A model generated the notes under the pieces. That model had not been told where the DNA came from. It made no database searches and saw only the letters and a list, made by a program, of their open reading frames with translations. Of a DNA stretch of 40,496 nucleotides, positions 6,567 to 15,280 are shown piece after piece. The stretch comes from CALMEC01 sp031376485 (GTDB taxonomy: Bacteria > Actinomycetota > Thermoleophilia > Miltoncostaeales > Miltoncostaeaceae). The translations under genes and the position numbers were made by a program. Position 1 is the stretch's first letter; the number at the start of each line of letters is the position of its first letter. Where the stretch lies: assembly GCA_031376485.1 (NCBI GenBank), contig JANMDV010000274.1, positions 1 through 40,496 of the forward strand, written 5' to 3'.

Positions 6567-8354
6567 GGTCGTGAGGCGGCGGTAGAGTTGCGGGAGTTTC
6601 TGCGGGAGTGTGCGGACATCGTCCACGACGACGAAGTTCGCGTCGCTGTACATGTGTGGCAGATAGTCGGCGCCTTCTTGGTCGACCGTCACACAGAACA
6701 GATGAATCTTCTCGCGCCGAGCTTCACGTAAGGCCATTTTCGTGTCCTCTTGCGCGTAGGTGTTGTCTTGGTAGGTGTCGGAGTCATAAGGTTTGCCGTC
6801 GGTCAGCAAGATCAGGAGCTTGACGTGGGCGTCCACGGCCATGAGGCGTTTGGTGGCATGGCGAAGCGCCGGCCCCATCCGCGTCTTTTGGCGACCGTAG
6901 ATTCCGCCAACTCGACCCTTGACCCGGTCGTCATAGCGTTCACCGAATTCTTTGACGGTGTAGAACTGGCAATCCTCTCGGCCTGATCCAGAGAACCCAT
7001 AGATCGCGTACTCGTCGCGGATGGCCTCGAGGGCTTCGCACATGAGCAGGAGCGACTCCTTCTCGATGTCGATGATGCGTTTACGGCCGTCGATCTTGCG
7101 GTCTGTGGAACTCGACATGTCGACGAGGAAGGCTGTGGCGACGTCTCGATCTTTCTTGTCGCGTTTGATGTAGACGCGTTCGGTCGGACTGACCCGGGTT
7201 TTGCGGTCGACGACGTACTCCACGATCCCTTCGATGTCCAGGTCATCGCCATCGGGTTGGTAGCGCATCTTGCGCAGCCGCTCCGGGCGCATGAGCTGGA
7301 AGTTCCGTCGGATCTGACTGACAACCCCGCCGTGCTCGTAGAACGTCGCCGCGACAAATGCCTCATGCACACGGGTGGCACGTGATTCGCGCAGCGTGCA
7401 CCACGCCGGACGGTAATCCTCGATCTTGTGGTCCCACTCGTCGTAGTAGAACGTTTGCTCGCCGAGGTCCTCTTCGAGGTCCCCCTCGTCAGACTCGACG
7501 AGGGGGACCTCTCCGGCGGGACCGAGCTCCATGTCCGCGCCGGTTCCTTCCTGGTCATCCGCGAGCCCGTCCGGTGCCTCACCGGGGGTCGCCGCCGCCT
7601 GTTCGGTGTTGCTGTCGCTCCGCTGCGCAATCTCGTCGTCGTTTCGCTCCCCCCCGGCCTCGGCTTGCTGGGTCTGCATCGCCTTGTCGGCCTCGGGCGA
7701 TTGATCGGAGGAAGCGTCGGAGTCTTGGGTCTCTCCTTGCTCTTTCGCGCGTTGCTTGACGAGCTCTTCGAGGACGGGAGTCATGAACGGGGGCATGTCG
7801 GCGGATGAGTAGTCCTCGGCTCCGCCGCTCGAAGCGGGCTCGGTTGGCGCGCCGCTCTCAGCGTCGTCCTCGGCGGCGTCTGCGTCGGAGGTCGTGTCGA
7901 GCCCGGTTGTGTCTGCGAAAGGATTACTCTGAGGTGCTTGGCGGGAACCGTCGTCGATGAGTTCGTACAGCGCTGCGGTAATTCGAGCGCTCTCTGTCAC
8001 CGTGGTGTCAGGTTCGAGTAGGCGATCCATAAGCACGATCGCTTCGGACACCATTGCCGCCACCGCGGACGGCAGGGGAGTGAGGTCGACTTCGCCCACC
8101 AATGTGTGCGCAAGCAGCCCTTCGATCACGGCCTGCGCCTCGCTTGCGTCGGGATTCAGGCCACCGCGACGTTCGATCGTCACTGTGGCAATGGCGTGCA
8201 TGTCGCGACGAATACCCGGATAGGCCGATCGGAGGCGCGCATCGATGCGGTGGCCCTCGACGATGTTGAACAGGTCACGAACCAAGTCGGGTTGTGGGAA
8301 AAGCCCGTAGAAGCGGCTGAGTTCGCTCAGCGTCTCATGAGCCTGCGTGCTCAC
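6564..8354 (-). CDS. NorD/CbbO-type von Willebrand A domain protein
   Basis: A 596-residue protein with a C-terminal von Willebrand A domain carrying a MIDAS metal site. The VDMSSST motif has Asp412, Ser414 and Ser416, and LLTDGKP follows later. Residues 1-130 are helical (RFYGLFPQPDLVRDLFNIVEG, RSAYPGIRRDM). Residues 150-300 are a long acidic, Ser/Ala/Gln-rich low-complexity linker. The VWA part matches the NorD (nitric oxide reductase activation) and CbbO (Rubisco activation) type. These proteins work with a MoxR-family AAA+ ATPase to remodel or metallate a target enzyme. The partner ATPase is encoded two genes upstream at 9470-10282. It overlaps the preceding gene by ATGA at 8351-8354. No nor or cbb structural genes are in the window, so the client is unknown. 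Confidence 0.8.
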   Translation of the reverse strand: MSTQAHETLSELSRFYGLFPQPDLVRDLFNIVEGHRIDARLRSAYPGIRRDMHAIATVTIERRGGLNPDASEAQAVIEGLLAHTLVGEVDLTPLPSAVAAMVSEAIVLMDRLLEPDTTVTESARITAALYELIDDGSRQAPQSNPFADTTGLDTTSDADAAEDDAESGAPTEPASSGGAEDYSSADMPPFMTPVLEELVKQRAKEQGETQDSDASSDQSPEADKAMQTQQAEAGGERNDDEIAQRSDSNTEQAAATPGEAPDGLADDQEGTGADMELGPAGEVPLVESDEGDLEEDLGEQTFYYDEWDHKIEDYRPAWCTLRESRATRVHEAFVAATFYEHGGVVSQIRRNFQLMRPERLRKMRYQPDGDDLDIEGIVEYVVDRKTRVSPTERVYIKRDKKDRDVATAFLVDMSSSTDRKIDGRKRIIDIEKESLLLMCEALEAIRDEYAIYGFSGSGREDCQFYTVKEFGERYDDRVKGRVGGIYGRQKTRMGPALRHATKRLMAVDAHVKLLILLTDGKPYDSDTYQDNTYAQEDTKMALREARREKIHLFCVTVDQEGADYLPHMYSDANFVVVDDVRTLPQKLPQLYRRLTT

Positions 8355-9436
8355 ACCGAACCCCCGTATCTCGTCGTCAAGTGACTCACGAGTTCCTGAA
8401 GCTCGGTGAGGTTAAAATCGTAGGTGCCGAACTCGATGCGGCCGGCCCCGTGTGCGGTCGCGACCTTGTACGCGGTGAAGTTGGCGGCGTCGTCTTCGAA
8501 GAAGCGCATGTCCGGAGGCAGCACGACGTGGTCTGCGCCGAAGGCCTCGATGGCGTACATCTCCTGGGTCGAGCGGATGGCCACGTCCCGTCCGCAGAGG
8601 GCAGTCGCATACAGTTTGAGCACCCGGGCGACCTGCTTCAGGGCGAGGCCCTCACGAAGCTCGTCCAAGACCTCCAAGGAGTGTTTTGATCCCAGGCGGA
8701 AGTATCCGCGCCCGACCTCCTTGTTTCGGTCGAGTACATCCAGGCCCCGCGTGACCCACTCGATTGCGCCGTCTGCGCTGACGCGCTCACCGTTGAGTAG
8801 GTCGAGCAGGGTGTCGGCTGCTTCGAGCGCCGACTCGGGGTCAGCCGACGCGACCCGGTTGACCTGCTCCAGGAATGTCGGGCGATGACGTGGGCGAAGT
8901 CGGGCCAGGATCGGTGGCAGGATCGAGGCAAGCTCAACGGCGTGCTTTCGACGTTTCTCGTCACGCCCGTCGCGCGCCGACAGCAATGACTTCAACTCCT
9001 GTGCGCGCTGGACTTTGGGCTCCATCTCGCGAAGCTCCTGCTCAAGCCGATCGAGTTCTGCAGCCAGGTCAACGGTCTCGGTGTCTTCTTCCGGGCCGGC
9101 GGTTGCGCCGGTGACGATGCCGACGTATGCGCTGGCGAGGGCAGGATCGGGGGCGTCATAGAGGTCGGGAAGCTGCTTTGCGACTTCGACGCCGCTCTTC
9201 CAGCCGACCGCCGCGACGGCTTTGACCTGATCGAGATACGCAGCGACCCGTGCGGTGTCATGCGCAGCCAGTAGCCGAGGAAGTTGGCGCGCGACCTCGA
9301 CCCCAAGCTGATACTTGAGTTCGGAGATCTGCTCGACGAGCGACAAGTAGGTCGCGCGTTGATCCTCGGGAACCGTCGCGAGCATCTCGCGCGCGACGTA
9401 CATCCCGACGTTGCCGACCGCCGGCCCGAACGTCAC
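8351..9436 (-). CDS. Helical partner resembling the N-terminal half of NorD-like proteins
   Basis: A 361-residue, mostly helical protein. It has repeated helical segments with the pattern VARQLPRLLAAHD / VAKQLPDLYDAPD / LASILPPILARLR. A charged coiled-coil-like stretch lies at about 135-175. A C-terminal block (GRGYFRLGSKHSLEVLDEL, LYATALCGRDVAI, LPPDMRFFEDDAANFTAYKVATAH) is what I associate with the region ahead of the VWA domain in long NorD/CbbO-like proteins. The next gene begins with the continuation (RFYGLFPQPDLVRDLFN), so a single ancestral protein seems split into two coupled genes. The four-base ATGA overlap at 8351-8354 supports equimolar synthesis. Role: probably part of the MoxR/VWA remodelling complex. 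Start ATG at 9436; the family match is from memory. Confidence 0.65.
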   Translation of the reverse strand: MTFGPAVGNVGMYVAREMLATVPEDQRATYLSLVEQISELKYQLGVEVARQLPRLLAAHDTARVAAYLDQVKAVAAVGWKSGVEVAKQLPDLYDAPDPALASAYVGIVTGATAGPEEDTETVDLAAELDRLEQELREMEPKVQRAQELKSLLSARDGRDEKRRKHAVELASILPPILARLRPRHRPTFLEQVNRVASADPESALEAADTLLDLLNGERVSADGAIEWVTRGLDVLDRNKEVGRGYFRLGSKHSLEVLDELREGLALKQVARVLKLYATALCGRDVAIRSTQEMYAIEAFGADHVVLPPDMRFFEDDAANFTAYKVATAHGAGRIEFGTYDFNLTELQELVSHLTTRYGGSV

Positions 9437-9469
9437 CTGAGGGGCCCTTTCGTCACGATCGACTCCCGG

Positions 9470-10282
9470 CTAAAACTGGGTCGCGATGATCTCGACGATG
9501 GACCGCTGCATGTCGAGGTCATCGGTGATGGGCTTACAAATCGTCGCCTCGCACGCGGCGATTGGTTCGATACCCTTGCCCATGAGCTGTCCTGCGTAGA
9601 CCAACAGGCGTGTCGAGACGCCTTCCTCGAGACCATGGGTGCGCAGGTTACGGACCTTCTCAGCGATCTTGACGAGCTTGCTCGCCGTGTCCGTGTCGAC
9701 GTCGGCTTCGTTTCGCAGGATCTCTTCCTCGAGATCCGGTGGTGGGTAGTCGAAATCGAGTGCCACGAACCGCTGCTTCGTCGAGTGCTTGAGGTCTTTG
9801 AGGACAGATTGGTAGCCGGGGTTGTAACTGATGACCAGGTGAAATTCCGGAGGGGCGGCGACGATCTCACCCTTCTTTTCGAGCGGGAGGATGCGGCGGT
9901 CGTCGGTGAGCGGGTGGATGACCACTGTTGTGTCTTTGCGTGCTTCGACGATCTCGTCGAGGTAGGCGATCCCACCGGTTTTGACTGCGATGGTCAACGG
10001 TCCGTCCTGCCAGATCGTCTCATCGCCACGGAGCGTGTACTTGCCGACGAGATCTGACGCGGTGAGGTCTTCATGACAGGCGACGGTGATGAGGGTTCGG
10101 TCGAGCCGCCAGCTCATAAACTCGACGAAACGCGTTTTTCCGCATCCGGTCGGGCCTTTGAGCATGACCGGAAGGCCAGCGCTGTAGGCGGCCTCGAACA
10201 TCTCGACCTCGTTGCCGAGCGGAAGGTAGTACGGCTCTTTCGCGAGTTTGAAATCCTCGACACGCTGGGTCTCGACCCCCAT
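9470..10282 (-). CDS. MoxR-family AAA+ ATPase (NorQ/CbbQ type)
   Basis: A 270-residue AAA+ ATPase. Walker A GPTGCGKT lies at 43-50, Walker B GGIAYLDEIVEA has the DE pair at 109-110, and a sensor 1 asparagine sits in LVISYNPGYQS. The compact length and the PYYLPLGNEVEMFEAAYSAGLPVMLKG start are typical of the NorQ/CbbQ/NirQ branch, which assembles a hexameric ring and works with a VWA protein to activate a metalloenzyme. The true start is the ATG at 10282, not further upstream, because AAGGGAGC lies just before it and the family N-terminus begins there. It is followed 33 bases later by the NorD-like pair, and the genes are evidently one operon. The client enzyme is not encoded nearby. Confidence 0.85.
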   Translation of the reverse strand: MGVETQRVEDFKLAKEPYYLPLGNEVEMFEAAYSAGLPVMLKGPTGCGKTRFVEFMSWRLDRTLITVACHEDLTASDLVGKYTLRGDETIWQDGPLTIAVKTGGIAYLDEIVEARKDTTVVIHPLTDDRRILPLEKKGEIVAAPPEFHLVISYNPGYQSVLKDLKHSTKQRFVALDFDYPPPDLEEEILRNEADVDTDTASKLVKIAEKVRNLRTHGLEEGVSTRLLVYAGQLMGKGIEPIAACEATICKPITDDLDMQRSIVEIIATQF

Positions 10283-10322
10283 GCAAGCTCCCTTGTCGGT
10301 TCGGTCATACGGGTGGGTGAGT

Positions 10323-10661
10323 CTACTCGTCGTCGGGATCGCCCGACTCGTCGCCACCGGGCTGGAGTGGCCACACTGGGGGCAGATCCACTTCGAACCC
10401 GCCGTCCTCGTCGGCGTGGCGGGTATGCCAGCCCTTGAAGTCCGGGATGGTGAATCCAAGCACTTGGCTGGATTGCGGATCGACGCGAACCAGGAGCTCA
10501 CGCTCTGCGTCGCGAACCGTCAACGCGGGCGAGGGAGGTCCGTACGAGCAGTGGTAGGTGTCGCTCTGTTGGTCGTAGTAGTTGATCGACTCGCTTGCCA
10601 CCCGCATGGCGTTCTCTTCGGCGAACGAAGGGCGATCGGGTGGGGGGGGTGGTGTGGCCAC
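10323..10661 (-). CDS. Small DUF2283-like protein, copy 1
   Basis: A 112-residue acidic protein opening with a Pro-rich tail, followed by NYYDQQSDTYHCSYG, then LLVRVDPQSSQVLGFTIPDFKGW. This is the YD..aDt.....v.vD....vlGf.I pattern of DUF2283-like small proteins. GGAGGA precedes the GTG at 10661 by six bases, fixing the start. It is 40 bases upstream of the MoxR gene on the same strand and divergent from the acetolactate synthase gene. A second member of the same family lies at 13050-13352 beyond the synthase gene. Function is unknown. Confidence 0.6.
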   Translation of the reverse strand: MATPPPPPDRPSFAEENAMRVASESINYYDQQSDTYHCSYGPPSPALTVRDAERELLVRVDPQSSQVLGFTIPDFKGWHTRHADEDGGFEVDLPPVWPLQPGGDESGDPDDE

Positions 10662-10685
10662 GGTGGCTCCTCCAACAGGTCTTGT

Positions 10686-10720
10686 TACTCTCTCGGGGAA
10701 ACGCAGAGACTTCGAGAGTA
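10686..10720. promoter_or_regulatory. Inverted repeat in the acetolactate synthase leader
   Basis: TACTCTC (10686-10692) and GAGAGTA (10714-10720) are perfect 7-base inverted arms separated by 21 bases. The repeat lies 25 bases before the synthase start and 25 bases from the start of the divergent small gene. It may be an operator in a bidirectional promoter region. Short arms make chance occurrence possible. Confidence 0.3.
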
Positions 10721-10745
10721 TCGCGACGAACGAGAGGAATGCCGG

Positions 10746-12455
10746 ATGCGCGCCGTTGACGCCACGTTGGAGGGACTCAAACGCGCAGGGATCGATGCCG
10801 TGTTCGGCATCCCGGGAGGCCCGGTAATCCCACTCTTCGACGCGCTGCACGACGACACGTCGATCCGCACCTACCTGACGCGCCATGAGCAGGGCGCCGG
10901 GCACGCAGCGCAGGGCTACGCGAAGGTCACCGGCAGGGCCGCGGTGTGTACTGCGACGTCCGGGCCTGGTGCGACGAACCTTGTTACGCCGATCACTGAT
11001 GCCTACATGGATTCGGTTCCGATGGTGGCGTTGACCGGGCAGGTCGGCTCGAACCGGGTCGGAACGGATGCGTTTCAGGAGGCAGACATCGTCGGCATCA
11101 CCCTGCCGGTGGTCAAGCACAGCTACCTGGTCAAGGAGGCCGACGACCTCCCGCAGATCATCGCCGAGGCCGTCCACATCGCAGAGACCGGACGCCCCGG
11201 CCCGGTGCTGGTCGACGTCTGTGTCGATGTGTGGTTGCAGGATGTTGAGGACTACGCCGGACCGCACCCGCCGGTGATTCCTGGGTACAACCCACCGAGA
11301 TCAGCAGGCCATCCCAAGCAGATCGCTGCGGCCGCGCGTGCGCTCGCGCAGGCGAAACGCCCGATGATCTATGCGGGCGGGGGAGTGATCATCAGCGGCG
11401 CTGATGCTGAGCTGACCCGGTTGGCGCAGATGGCGGAGGCGCCGGTCACCACCACGCTCATGGGACTCGGCGGGTTCCCGTCGTCAAACCCGCTGTGGGT
11501 CGGGATGCCGGGCATGCATGGAATCGCCGCAGCGACGTGGGGGTTCCAGGAATCGGATCTGATTCTCGCCGTTGGTGTGCGCTTCGATGAGCGCGTGCTG
11601 TCGACGGTCATGAACGAGTGGGCGCCGGGCGCGAAAATCATCCACATCGACGTGGACCCGGCGGAGATCTCCAAGAATCGCTCGGCGCACATCGGTATCG
11701 CCGGGGAAGCCAAGGCCGCGCTCGGCGCGATCGCCGATGTCTATGAAGCGCTTCCCGAGCGTCACGCCGGACCTGAGCGGGCTGCGTGGCGTGAGCGGGT
11801 CGAGACGTGGAAACGCGACTTTCCGTACGAGATCGACACCGATACCGACGGTGCGATCCCCCCGCAGCGGGTGGTGCAGTCGCTCTACAAGATCACGCGC
11901 GGTCAGGCGATCGTCGCAACAGACGTCGGTCAGCACCAGATGTTCACCGCCCAGCACTATCTCTTTGAGCAACCGCGCCGGTGGGTTACCTCGGGTGGCC
12001 TCGGGACGATGGGCTTCGGCCTGCCGGCAGCCCTCGGCGCGCAGGTTGCACTCCCGAACGAACTTGTCATCGACATCGCCGGGGACGGGTCGTTTGAGAT
12101 GACCCTGCAGGAGTTGTCGACGGCGATGATGTATGAGCTTCCGGTCAAGGTGATCATCTTGAACAACGGCTACCTCGGCATGGTCCGCCAGTGGCAGGAA
12201 CTCTTCTGGGAGGGCCGCTACGCAGGCACGAGCTACGAGGCGTTCCAGCCGGATTTCGCGGCGATTGCAAGGGCGTACGGCATGCCCGGTACGACGGTCA
12301 CCGACGAGGGCGACCTCGAGGACGCATTGGCGGAGGCCTTGGCGCATGACGGGCCGGCACTCGTCGACGTCCACACCGATCAGACCGCGAAGGTCTTCCC
12401 GATGGTCCCGCAAGGCAAAGGGCCGGACTCCATCATTGTCGGCCACAAGGGGTAG
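10746..12455 (+). CDS. ilvB: Acetolactate synthase large subunit
   Basis: A 569-residue ThDP-dependent enzyme of the acetohydroxyacid synthase type. It joins two pyruvates, or pyruvate and 2-oxobutyrate, in branched-chain amino acid synthesis. The N-terminal Pyr domain has GIPGGPVIPLFDAL and RHEQGAGHAAQGYAKVTG with the activating Glu. The central domain has AVGVRFDERV and IIHIDVDPAEI. The C-terminal PP domain has GDGSFEMTLQEL and LNNGYLGMVRQWQELFW, the last a strong IlvB signature. Length is normal. The ATG at 10746 is preceded by GAGAGGAA. No small regulatory subunit (ilvN) or ilvC follows, so it may be a second, unregulated or catabolic isoenzyme. Related ThDP enzymes (glyoxylate carboligase, oxalyl-CoA decarboxylase) are less likely. 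Confidence 0.85.
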   Translation: MRAVDATLEGLKRAGIDAVFGIPGGPVIPLFDALHDDTSIRTYLTRHEQGAGHAAQGYAKVTGRAAVCTATSGPGATNLVTPITDAYMDSVPMVALTGQVGSNRVGTDAFQEADIVGITLPVVKHSYLVKEADDLPQIIAEAVHIAETGRPGPVLVDVCVDVWLQDVEDYAGPHPPVIPGYNPPRSAGHPKQIAAAARALAQAKRPMIYAGGGVIISGADAELTRLAQMAEAPVTTTLMGLGGFPSSNPLWVGMPGMHGIAAATWGFQESDLILAVGVRFDERVLSTVMNEWAPGAKIIHIDVDPAEISKNRSAHIGIAGEAKAALGAIADVYEALPERHAGPERAAWRERVETWKRDFPYEIDTDTDGAIPPQRVVQSLYKITRGQAIVATDVGQHQMFTAQHYLFEQPRRWVTSGGLGTMGFGLPAALGAQVALPNELVIDIAGDGSFEMTLQELSTAMMYELPVKVIILNNGYLGMVRQWQELFWEGRYAGTSYEAFQPDFAAIARAYGMPGTTVTDEGDLEDALAEALAHDGPALVDVHTDQTAKVFPMVPQGKGPDSIIVGHKG

Positions 12456-13049
12456 GACGAAACAGGAGGGAGGACATCGCGAGCTTGGCGGCCGGTCGGA
12501 GTGATCGTGTCGCTCGGTACGAGCCGGCCGGCGGCAGTCGGAGCGAAGTCCAGTCTGTGAGGAGGTTGTTCCAGGTGCCCCGTTGGTGACCGAGCCGACG
12601 CCCGCCCGGCCTTGAGGATTCGATTTCAACGATCCAAATCCGTCGGTCGCCATCCACCATCTCCTGGCACCGGGCCCGGCGTGTGTTTCGATCAACGGCG
12701 GTGCGGTCTCGACCAACTCGCAGAACGGCACGCTCCCGGCTCCTTGCCCGGAAAACCGTCGGCCCGCTGCTCATCTCCAACGTGGTGGGGCTTGCGTGTT
12801 CACGAAGTTCCGGTGGCGAGCGCAGCTCTGGTCACCCCCCGGCGGGTGCGGCGCTCCCTCCACCCCGAGATCGGGAGGCCCGTCGCTACGCGGCCGCCGC
12901 AAGGCGAACGATGGTGTTTCAGGCGCGAAGTTGGTTCAGGTTGTGCGTGATCGAGCAAAGCCCGGAAATTGGTTCGCTCCCGAGCACAGTTCAACGTGAC
13001 TCGGCATCGGCACCCAGAATCGGTCGGGTTGGAGAGCCCTCGTGCGGGC
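12456..13049. other. Intergenic region without a supported gene
   Basis: Nearly 600 bases between the acetolactate synthase stop and the stop of the second DUF2283-like gene. Open frames exist on both strands (for example minus 12780-12433), but none has a ribosome-binding site or recognisable motif, and the minus one runs into the synthase gene. I see no tRNA, no clear terminator and no insertion-sequence ends. It may be decayed DNA. Confidence 0.45.
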
Positions 13050-13352
13050 CTAGTAGAACTCGGCGATGCGGACGCCGGAGCGAAGCTGCTCTTCGTCGAA
13101 GTCCATCTCTTCCTCGAGGTTCACCGGGACCCGGGTCGGAAGATCGAGTCCGTAGCTGCCGTCTGGCAGCTTGTTCGCTTCGTAGTACGCCGTGAAATTC
13201 GGGATTTGGTAGCCCAGAACCTCGTTGGTGTCGGGGTCGAAGAAGACCGTGACGCCTTTGGAGTTGGTCACGGCAGACGCCGACGGGTGCCCTTTGCGGA
13301 TCGCTTTGAGGGTGTCAGTTGCCTGGTCATAGATGGGCTCGACGTCCTTCAC
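13050..13352 (-). CDS. Small DUF2283-like protein, copy 2
   Basis: A 100-residue acidic protein. It has PIYDQATDTLKAIRKG, then GVTVFFDPDTNEVLGYQIPNF, and ends in an acidic stretch (NLEEEMDFDEEQL). The pattern matches DUF2283-like proteins and the gene at 10323-10661, so the two are paralogues. AAGGAG six bases before the GTG at 13352 sets the start; longer frames upstream lack such a site. It is divergent from the thiolase operon at 13549. Function is unknown. Small proteins of this kind are often near toxin or regulatory loci, but nothing here shows that. Confidence 0.6.
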   Translation of the reverse strand: MKDVEPIYDQATDTLKAIRKGHPSASAVTNSKGVTVFFDPDTNEVLGYQIPNFTAYYEANKLPDGSYGLDLPTRVPVNLEEEMDFDEEQLRSGVRIAEFY

Positions 13353-13548
13353 GCTGCTCCTTCGGTGTGTGACTCGCGAATTCGGCTTGAGATCGTAGCA
13401 GGAGCGGTGATTTGCGAGTTGCCCGTCCATGGCCGGCGCTGGTAGCTTCCCCGGGCCGCCGGGCTCTTCGGTGCCCGGCACTCACCTCGGGTCCGCGCAC
13501 GAGATGCGCGCCGCCCGGGTCCGAGAATCGGTCCACGAGAGGAGACGG

Positions 13549-14775
13549 ATGGGCGAGAGCACACCCGATGTGCGCGAGGCACGGCGCATGCTGTCCAAGG
13601 GAATCGTCATCGCCGGTGTCGGCGAGACCGAGCAGGGCGTCCTGCCGGGTCGAGGGTCGTTCGACCTGCTTGCAGAAGCCACGAAGCTGACCCTCGACGA
13701 CGCCGGCGTCACGCTGGCAGACGTCGATGGAATGGTGACCGCCTTCTCGTTCGTCGAGCACACCTTGATGCACGCGACGACATTCGCCGACTACCTCGGC
13801 ATGGCGCCGGGGTACTTCGCGTCGGTCGCCGTCGGTGGCGCGACCGCGCCGCTTATGGCGGTCCAGGCCGCAATGGCCATCGACGCGGGCCTTGCCGAGG
13901 TGGTGCTCTGTGTCCGGGGTGACAACACGCGCTCAGGTATCTCGAGTTCCGGGATGATCGCGATGGCGCGTGAGATGAGCCACGGCGCGTACGAGGCGCC
14001 CTACGGGTTGACCACGATCGGTGGTTACGGCCTGCTCGCCCAGCGGTACATGTACGAGCACAACGTCCCACAGGAAGCGCTTGCCGCGGTCGTCGCGACG
14101 CAGTCCGAGCACGCGGCGCTCAAGTGGAACGCGATGCTTCGCAACGTCGTCACCATCGAGGACGTCATGGCCGACCGGTGGATCGCAACGCCGTTCCACG
14201 CGATGGACTGCTCGCTCGTCTCGGATGGGGCATGTGCGTTCCTCGTCACCACCGCAGCGCGTGCGAAGAGCATGAAGTCGACACCTGTCTACATCGCCGG
14301 CATCGGTGAGGGCTACTCCCACCAGTACATCTCGTCGGCGAAATCGGTCGACGGGGTCCGTCAAGGTCTGGGACGAGCGGGACGACGGGCGATGGAGGTC
14401 GCAGGGATCGGCCCGCAGGACCTCGACGTCGTCGAGATCTACGACTCGTTCAGCTTTACGCCGCTCATCGCACTCGAGGGCTTTGGCATCTGCGGTCCCG
14501 GTGAGGCCGGTGATTGGGTGATGGAGGGCAACGCCAAACTCGGTGGAAAACTCCCGATGAACACCCACGGAGGACTCATCCGGCAAGCTCATCTGGGTGC
14601 TATGCACCACATCGTCGAGGCGACGCTGCAGCTTCGTGGCGAAGCAGACGACACCGCTCGCGGTGGCGGCAACCACCAGGTGCCCGGTGCCAAGCTTGCG
14701 CTCACCAACGGCTCCGGCGGAATCCTCGCCGCGACCAGCGCGCTTGTCCTGTCCAGCGACGCGCCGTCGGCGTAG
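13549..14775 (+). CDS. Thiolase-superfamily protein lacking the nucleophilic cysteine
   Basis: A 408-residue thiolase-fold protein of the lipid-transfer/SCP-x-like branch. The usual acyl-accepting Cys (as in EAACGTGA of the other thiolase in this operon) is replaced by Val95 in ASVAVGGATAPLM. The C-terminal block NTHGGLIRQAHLGAM keeps the histidine in altered form (QAH instead of GHP). This pattern is known in Ltp2-type aldolases of steroid side-chain degradation, which need a DUF35 partner and cleave C-C bonds without the thiolase cysteine. The next gene is a DUF35 protein. AGGAG five bases before the ATG at 13549 fixes the start. First gene of a six-gene operon. Classical thiolase activity is unlikely; an aldolase or scaffold role is inferred. 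Confidence 0.75.
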   Translation: MGESTPDVREARRMLSKGIVIAGVGETEQGVLPGRGSFDLLAEATKLTLDDAGVTLADVDGMVTAFSFVEHTLMHATTFADYLGMAPGYFASVAVGGATAPLMAVQAAMAIDAGLAEVVLCVRGDNTRSGISSSGMIAMAREMSHGAYEAPYGLTTIGGYGLLAQRYMYEHNVPQEALAAVVATQSEHAALKWNAMLRNVVTIEDVMADRWIATPFHAMDCSLVSDGACAFLVTTAARAKSMKSTPVYIAGIGEGYSHQYISSAKSVDGVRQGLGRAGRRAMEVAGIGPQDLDVVEIYDSFSFTPLIALEGFGICGPGEAGDWVMEGNAKLGGKLPMNTHGGLIRQAHLGAMHHIVEATLQLRGEADDTARGGGNHQVPGAKLALTNGSGGILAATSALVLSSDAPSA

Positions 14776-14788
14776 GGGAGAAGAACAG

Positions 14789-15232
14789 ATGTCAGAGACA
14801 ACCGAAAAGCCGGTGTGGACGAAGCCACTGCCGGACATGCGTCCGGAGGGCGACCCGTTTTGGGCCGGTACCAAGGAGCACAAGCTGTTGCTCCCCGCAG
14901 GCCCCGACGGAACGCCGTTCTGGTACCCCCGGGCGAACGTCCCGGGGACGCTCGAGCCGACGCAGTGGATCGAGTCGAAGGGTGTTGGCACCGTTTACAC
15001 CTACTCGACGCACTTCATCGGGCCGAGCAAGGCCTACAAAGGCGACCCACCGCACATCGTTGCGCTCGTCGATCTGGACGAGGGTGTGCGGATGATGACC
15101 AACATCGTCCGCGACGAGGACGGCTTCCCGTCAGTCGACCCCGAGACCGTGTCGATCGGAATGCGCGTCCGCGTCGTGTTCCACGACGCAACCGACGAGA
15201 TCACCCTGCCGAAGTTCGCCCCGGTCGACTGA
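14789..15232 (+). CDS. DUF35 OB-fold protein without zinc-ribbon cysteines
   Basis: A 147-residue protein of the DUF35 type: N-terminal helix (PEGDPFWAGTKEHKLLLP), a position for a rubredoxin-like zinc ribbon, then an OB-fold (GVGTVYTYSTHF, PHIVALVDLDEGVRMMTNIV, IGMRVRVVFHD). In most members the ribbon carries two CxxC pairs. Here the segment reads PAGPDGTPFWYPRANVPG and the protein has no cysteine at all, so the metal site is lost. DUF35 proteins pair with thiolase-fold partners as acyl-CoA channels, and this gene follows its likely partner by 13 bases. GGGAGAAG precedes the ATG at 14789. Compare the intact zinc ribbon of the second DUF35 protein at 19114. Confidence 0.75.
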   Translation: MSETTEKPVWTKPLPDMRPEGDPFWAGTKEHKLLLPAGPDGTPFWYPRANVPGTLEPTQWIESKGVGTVYTYSTHFIGPSKAYKGDPPHIVALVDLDEGVRMMTNIVRDEDGFPSVDPETVSIGMRVRVVFHDATDEITLPKFAPVD

Positions 15233-15280
15233 CCGGGTCCTGACTGCTGACCGACCGATGACGAGGAGAACAACACGCTG

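Noticed and set aside
10248..10745. N-terminal extension of the acetolactate synthase frame
   Set aside because: Residues do not resemble ThDP enzymes, the segment overlaps the DUF2283-like gene, and a good ribosome-binding site precedes the ATG at 10746.
11484..12731. 415-residue minus-strand ORF
   Set aside because: Antisense to the acetolactate synthase, whose motifs are complete; its Arg/His-rich composition is typical of shadow frames.
12598..12780. Possible tRNA or small gene in the gap after acetolactate synthase
   Set aside because: A GATTCGAT-like string occurs, but no acceptor stem or cloverleaf can be folded around it.
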